Source: Truepera sp. (GTDB lineage Bacteria; Deinococcota; Deinococci; Deinococcales; Trueperaceae). Taken from it: 64,000 bases of DNA. Below the pieces are notes generated by a model. The model saw only the letters and a list, made by a program, of their open reading frames with translations. It was not told the DNA's origin and did no database searches. Each line of letters begins with the position of its first letter. Position 1 is the first letter of the stretch. Both the position numbers and the translations under genes were made by a program. This document shows positions 60,364 through 64,000 of this stretch, piece after piece. The stretch is taken from the NCBI GenBank assembly GCA_032027045.1, contig JAVSMU010000001.1:110345-174344 (forward strand), read 5' to 3'.

Positions 60364-60512
60364 GCATCAAGCTAGCACGAGCACCGCGCGGCGGATCACG
60401 CCTCCGTCCACACCGCCTCCGCACCCAACCCGGTCCCCTGACCCGCCACCCGGAACGGGTCGGCCGCGAATTTGGAAGCCGGTTGGAAGGGCACCGTCCG
60501 ACACTGCAACGG

Positions 60513-60737
60513 ATGGCTCAGCAACATCGCCCAGCCCAGGCGAGGCGCACGCCGACCGGCCAGGCCGGCACGTCGTTCGTCATCACCCTGTGGCTCGAGC
60601 CCACCGATGAAGCGAAGCGCCCTGAATGGCGCTGGCGTGTCACCGGGGGGCAGCACGGCGAGCAGCGGTACTTCAGGAGCGTCGCAGACCTCCTGACTTA
60701 CGTCAGCGAATGCACCGCACTCCCGCCGCCAGATTGA
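60513..60737 (+). CDS. Small conserved-looking hypothetical protein
   Basis: 74 aa. After a basic, disordered N-terminus comes a compact beta domain (SFVITLWLEPTDEAKRPEWRWRVTG and QRYFRSVADLLTYVSE). The pattern, a strand-rich part with RYF and a final helix, resembles unnamed small proteins seen beside respiratory genes in related bacteria; no family name is claimed. Divergent from mobA, 51 bp upstream of the DUF59 gene and probably in its operon. Confidence 0.6.
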   Translation: MAQQHRPAQARRTPTGQAGTSFVITLWLEPTDEAKRPEWRWRVTGGQHGEQRYFRSVADLLTYVSECTALPPPD

Positions 60738-60788
60738 GGCGGCGGCGACGGAGGGTGCGCGGCCGAAGTCGTCGGGGAAGGAGTCGGG

Positions 60789-61907
60789 ATGACCGATCTG
60801 ACGTCAGCAGAGGTGCTGGAGAGACTGCGCGCGGTGCCCTACCCGGGGACCTCGCGTAACATCGTGGGTGCGGGGTTCGTGAAGGACGTGACCGTCGACG
60901 GGTCTACCGTCATGGTCAGGTTCGCGCCCAACACCACCAACGCAGACAAGGTCGCTGCCATGGAAGGCGGCATCCGCGACGTCCTTTACGGGGCGAGCTT
61001 CGCGCTCGTGGAGGTGGAGACCGAGGCGCCATACGACGACAGCTCGATGATCCTCGGTACCGGTTCCATGAACCCACTGCAGGCCGAGATGTTGGAAGAC
61101 GGCGTCGACCCTCAACCCGACGTGTTGCTAGGCGACCTTGGCCGGTCCAACCGCGCACGGCCCGAGCCGCAGGGGTCCGTGGGCCAACCCGGCAGGGCAG
61201 GGCAGGGCACAGACGTCGATGACGAGCCGGCGGAACCACAGGGTGCGAGCGACCCTACCTACGACGGACCGTTGCGGGTGCTGCAGTGGGAGATCGACCC
61301 GCATGACCTGCAGGCCGAGTCGGTCCAGCGAGCCGTGACCTTGGACGGCTGGGAGTTCCGCCTGTGGTGGCAGGTCCACGAGGGCGGCGAGCTGCTTTAC
61401 ACGTCGTTGCAAGCGCTCCGTGAGGACTGGGTTGACCTCGGCGGCGTCGCCCGGAGTCACCCGGTGGGGCGCACCGAGGCCGTGAACCTCGTCTACGACA
61501 GGTCGCGGGACGCCGTGGTGGCCGTCTACGGCACCGTCCGCGACTTCCGGCCGTTCGTCGAGGCGTTCAGATTGGCTTACGCGGCGCAGTACGGCGGCTT
61601 GGCAGCTGACGGCGCCAACGTAACGAGTTACGGACGGGGCAGCGAGAACGGTCCCGGGCTGAGCTACGAGCCTTCCTACGAGGACGGCTGTGACGGTGGG
61701 CCGGGGTGCACCTGCTCCGACGATGCGAGCGTGCAGCCCCAGGTTTACGAGGCCGGCCACACTGACGAGACCGCGGGTGACAGCTGTTGCGGCGGCGAGG
61801 GCGGCTGCGGTTGCTCTGCGAACGCCAGCGCGTCGAGCCTGGCAGAGATGGACGTCATGGACGTGGTCAGAGCAGCCCCCGCCGGCGAAGCGGAGGTGCG
61901 TGGATGA
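60789..61907 (+). CDS. MIP18/DUF59-domain protein with Cys-rich tail, upstream of narG
   Basis: 372 aa. The N-terminal 85 residues (VLERLRAVPYPGTSRNIVGAGFVKDVTVDGSTVMVRFAPNTTNADKVAAMEGGIRDVL) match the MIP18/DUF59 fold involved in iron-sulfur assembly, but without the usual conserved Cys. After an acidic linker comes a second domain with no assignment (LRVLQWEIDPHDLQAESVQRAVTLDGWEF...GTVRDFRPFVEAFRLAY). The tail has two cysteine clusters: CDGGPGCTC and CCGGEGGCGC. AAGGAG precedes the ATG; the TGA overlaps narG by 4 bp (ATGA). A role in NarG cluster or cofactor maturation is an inference. Confidence 0.7.
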   Translation: MTDLTSAEVLERLRAVPYPGTSRNIVGAGFVKDVTVDGSTVMVRFAPNTTNADKVAAMEGGIRDVLYGASFALVEVETEAPYDDSSMILGTGSMNPLQAEMLEDGVDPQPDVLLGDLGRSNRARPEPQGSVGQPGRAGQGTDVDDEPAEPQGASDPTYDGPLRVLQWEIDPHDLQAESVQRAVTLDGWEFRLWWQVHEGGELLYTSLQALREDWVDLGGVARSHPVGRTEAVNLVYDRSRDAVVAVYGTVRDFRPFVEAFRLAYAAQYGGLAADGANVTSYGRGSENGPGLSYEPSYEDGCDGGPGCTCSDDASVQPQVYEAGHTDETAGDSCCGGEGGCGCSANASASSLAEMDVMDVVRAAPAGEAEVRG

Positions 61908-64000
61908 GCACCGACGCAAAGGGCAGCTCCAATAGCGCCGCAACCAAGAACGGGTCAGCGCCGCCGGCTGCCGCCGGTAACGGCGCTTCCCAGGCGAGGG
62001 GCGCACGCTGGTTCCGCGTGCTCGACGAGCCGCGCGCCTGGGAGGAGTTCTACCGGCGCCGTTGGTCCTACGACAAGACGGTGCGCACCAGCCACAGCGT
62101 CAACTGCTCGGGCTCGTGCTCCTGGGAAGTGTTCGTCAAGGACGGCATGATCACCTGGGAGCTGCAGAAGACCGATTGGCCCCAGATCAACGACGAGACG
62201 CCGAACTACGAGCCGCGCGGCTGCCAACGCGGGATCTCGTCGTCCTGGTACCCGTACAGCCCGGTGAGGCCCAAGTACCCGTACATCCGCGGCGTGCTGC
62301 TCGACTTCTACCGGGCCGAGCGCGAATTGGGCAAGGGGCCGGTGGAGGCCTGGGCGGCCATCGTCGAAGACGAGGCGCGCTCGAAGGCGTACCGCACGGC
62401 GCGCGGCAAGGCGGGCTGGCGGCGCGGCACCTGGGACGAGTCGACCGAGATCATCGCCGCCGCCACCATCTACACCATTCAGCGCTACGGAGCCGACCAT
62501 CTCGCCTCGTTCTCCCCCATACCGGCGATGAGCATGGTCAGCTTCATCTCGGGACAGCGCCTCGCGAACCTGCTCGGCGGCACCATGCTGAGCTTCTACG
62601 AGTGGTACCACGACCTGCCACACATGATGCCGGCCATCTGGGGCGACCAGACGGACGTGGCCGAGGCTGCCGACTGGTACCAGAGCGCCTACTGGATCGT
62701 CGCGGGCACCAACCTGCCGATGACGCGCACACCCGACGCCCACTTCGCCTCCGAGCACAAGTACAACGGCGGCAAGATCGTCAACCTCTCGCCCGACTAC
62801 GCCGACATCACCAAGTTCGCCGACCTCTGGGTGCCCCTCAAACCGGGCACCGACTCGGCGTTCCTGCTCGCTTGCATCCACGTGATCCTGCAGGAGTTCC
62901 ACGTAGCCAAGCGCTCCGACTACTTCCTGCCCTACGTGGCGCAGTACACCAACCTGCCGTTCCTGGTGCGGCTCGACGAGGAGGATGGTCACTTCGTGAG
63001 CGGCCGTTTCCTACGCGCCTCCGACTTGGAGGGCTACGAGGACGAGGAACACGGCGACTGGAAGCTCATGCAGTTCGACACGGACGGCGGCTTGCGGCTG
63101 CCCCTCGGTTCGCTCGGCTTCCGCTGGGAAGAACGCACCACGGGTCGGTGGAACCTCAAGCAGGAGGACGCCCGCAGCGGCGAGGCCTTCGAGCCTGCGC
63201 TGACGGTGATGGACGGCGCCTATGAAGAGGCGACGGTGGCGTTCGCCGACTTCACCCACACCTTCAACGTCGAGTTCGGCACCACCGAGGGCAAGGGCGT
63301 GCCGGCGACGGCGAACTTCCGCGGCGTGCCGTCTCGCATGGTCCAGACGAAGGACGGGCCGGTGCGAGTGACCACCGCCTACGACCTGCTGCTGGCGCAG
63401 TTCGGCGTCGGGCGCGGGCTGTCGGGCGCCTACCCGGAGGGTTACGACGACGCGTCACAGCCGTTCACGCCCGCCTGGCAGGAGCAGGAGACCGGCGTCG
63501 ACCGCAACCTGGTCTTGCGTGTAGCGCGTGAGTGGGCCGACACGGCCGAGAAGACCAACGGCAAGTGCATGTTCATCACCGGCTCGGGCGCCCTCCACTG
63601 GTACCACGGTGGACCGCTGACCCACCGGGCCATGGCCGTCATGGGCATCCTCACCGGCTGCATGGGCCGTAACGGCGGCGGTTTCAACAACTACGTCGGC
63701 ACCGAGAAGGTACGCCCCTTCGCCGCCATCGGCACGCTCGGTGGGGCGGCCGACTGGGACGTCGTCTCGCGGCAGGCGAACTCCACCTCGTACTTCTACT
63801 TCCACACCGACCAGTGGCGCTACGACGGCATGACGCTGGAGCCGCTGTGGGCGCCGCGCGCCAAGGTGTTCCCGGGCAAGGCCGGGCACGTGGCCGACAT
63901 GAACATGCTGGCGGTCAGGAACGGCTGGCTGCCCTTCTTCCCGCAGTTCGACAAGCGCAACCCCATGGAGGTGCTCAAGCAGGCGCGAGAAGCCGGCTGC
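61904..64000 (+). CDS. narG: Nitrate reductase alpha subunit NarG, C-terminus outside window
   Basis: The first 699 residues are present. The family signature matches E. coli-type NarG closely: HSVNCSGSCSW (His64, Cys68, Cys72) with Cys107 for the FS0 cluster, SFSPIPAMSMVSFISGQR, and FYEWYHDLP with Asp237 as the molybdenum ligand. WGDQTDVAEAADW, NSTSYFYFHTDQWRYD and others follow. The first 34 residues are a polar extension; no twin-arginine signal is seen, so the catalytic side probably faces the cytoplasm. GGAGG (61892-61896) precedes the ATG. Reduces nitrate with electrons from quinol via NarHI. Confidence 0.95.
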   Translation, partial: MSTDAKGSSNSAATKNGSAPPAAAGNGASQARGARWFRVLDEPRAWEEFYRRRWSYDKTVRTSHSVNCSGSCSWEVFVKDGMITWELQKTDWPQINDETPNYEPRGCQRGISSSWYPYSPVRPKYPYIRGVLLDFYRAERELGKGPVEAWAAIVEDEARSKAYRTARGKAGWRRGTWDESTEIIAAATIYTIQRYGADHLASFSPIPAMSMVSFISGQRLANLLGGTMLSFYEWYHDLPHMMPAIWGDQTDVAEAADWYQSAYWIVAGTNLPMTRTPDAHFASEHKYNGGKIVNLSPDYADITKFADLWVPLKPGTDSAFLLACIHVILQEFHVAKRSDYFLPYVAQYTNLPFLVRLDEEDGHFVSGRFLRASDLEGYEDEEHGDWKLMQFDTDGGLRLPLGSLGFRWEERTTGRWNLKQEDARSGEAFEPALTVMDGAYEEATVAFADFTHTFNVEFGTTEGKGVPATANFRGVPSRMVQTKDGPVRVTTAYDLLLAQFGVGRGLSGAYPEGYDDASQPFTPAWQEQETGVDRNLVLRVAREWADTAEKTNGKCMFITGSGALHWYHGGPLTHRAMAVMGILTGCMGRNGGGFNNYVGTEKVRPFAAIGTLGGAADWDVVSRQANSTSYFYFHTDQWRYDGMTLEPLWAPRAKVFPGKAGHVADMNMLAVRNGWLPFFPQFDKRNPMEVLKQAREAGC

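Noticed and set aside
60394-60415. GATCACGCCTC-like match to the NTF2/SnoaL operator near mobA
   Set aside because: The second heptamer deviates and no TAACNT follows at 10 bp; judged chance similarity.

Overview
The window is high-GC bacterial DNA. Several things point to the Deinococcota, most likely a Truepera-like lineage, but the placement is an inference. Many genes have a TAnnnT -10 box only 5-7 nt before the start codon, which implies leaderless mRNAs. There are large AfsR-like BTAD/STAND ATPases, a Moco plus narG block, and ordinary Shine-Dalgarno sites on operon-internal genes. No rRNA, tRNA or CRISPR array was seen.

Layout. 1-8.6 kb: a secreted SBBP-repeat lipoprotein, a TRAP large-permease remnant, and a catabolic/uptake operon on the minus strand (aspartate-dehydrogenase-like protein, fused TRAP permease, TAXI binding protein, RraA-like aldolase, divergent SDR). 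A divergent IclR regulator sits beside a good palindromic operator. 9-11.6 kb: a sulfur-trafficking operon (DsrE-like, TusA-like, SQR-like, DUF1641) behind a C5/G5 palindrome of the CsoR/CstR type. 11.8-17.9 kb: housekeeping and accessory genes (cupin, LLM flavin enzyme, GNAT, DUF1697, CAP-domain lipoprotein, CBM48-like protein, S9 peptidase). 18.1-21.7 kb: a MoxR ATPase / VWA-like metallopeptidase / LRV-repeat trio.

21.7-49.1 kb is an accessory region rich in toxin-antitoxin (TA) loci: a degenerate VapBC, a truncated HigB joined to HigA, RES-Xre, Phd-VapC, AbiE with a broken toxin, and a second RES-Xre. Two IS256-family copies of 1378 bp, with identical transposases, lie in opposite orientation with perfect 9-bp target duplications. 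One is inside vapB and the other inside abiEii. Between them (31.7-42.9 kb) are two BTAD-ATPase regulators, each divergent from an NTF2/SnoaL-like gene. Both NTF2/SnoaL promoters carry the same layout: a CATCACG heptamer repeated at 11-bp spacing, then exactly 10 bp, then TAACYT. This matches how SARP/AfsR-type regulators bind and is the strongest candidate for an undescribed regulatory system here. A ten-unit 13-bp repeat array lies between the first pair.

49.2-55.1 kb holds a large membrane protein, two secreted proteins and a propeller lipoprotein gene with an in-frame TAG. 55.3 kb holds a probable small structured RNA ending in an intrinsic terminator. 55.5-64 kb is a molybdenum-cofactor block (moaA, moaE, moaD, moaC, moeB-rhodanese, a MobA fusion), a MIP18/DUF59-type maturation-like protein and the start of narG, cut by the window edge. 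The Moco genes plausibly supply the bis-MGD cofactor of this membrane-bound nitrate reductase.
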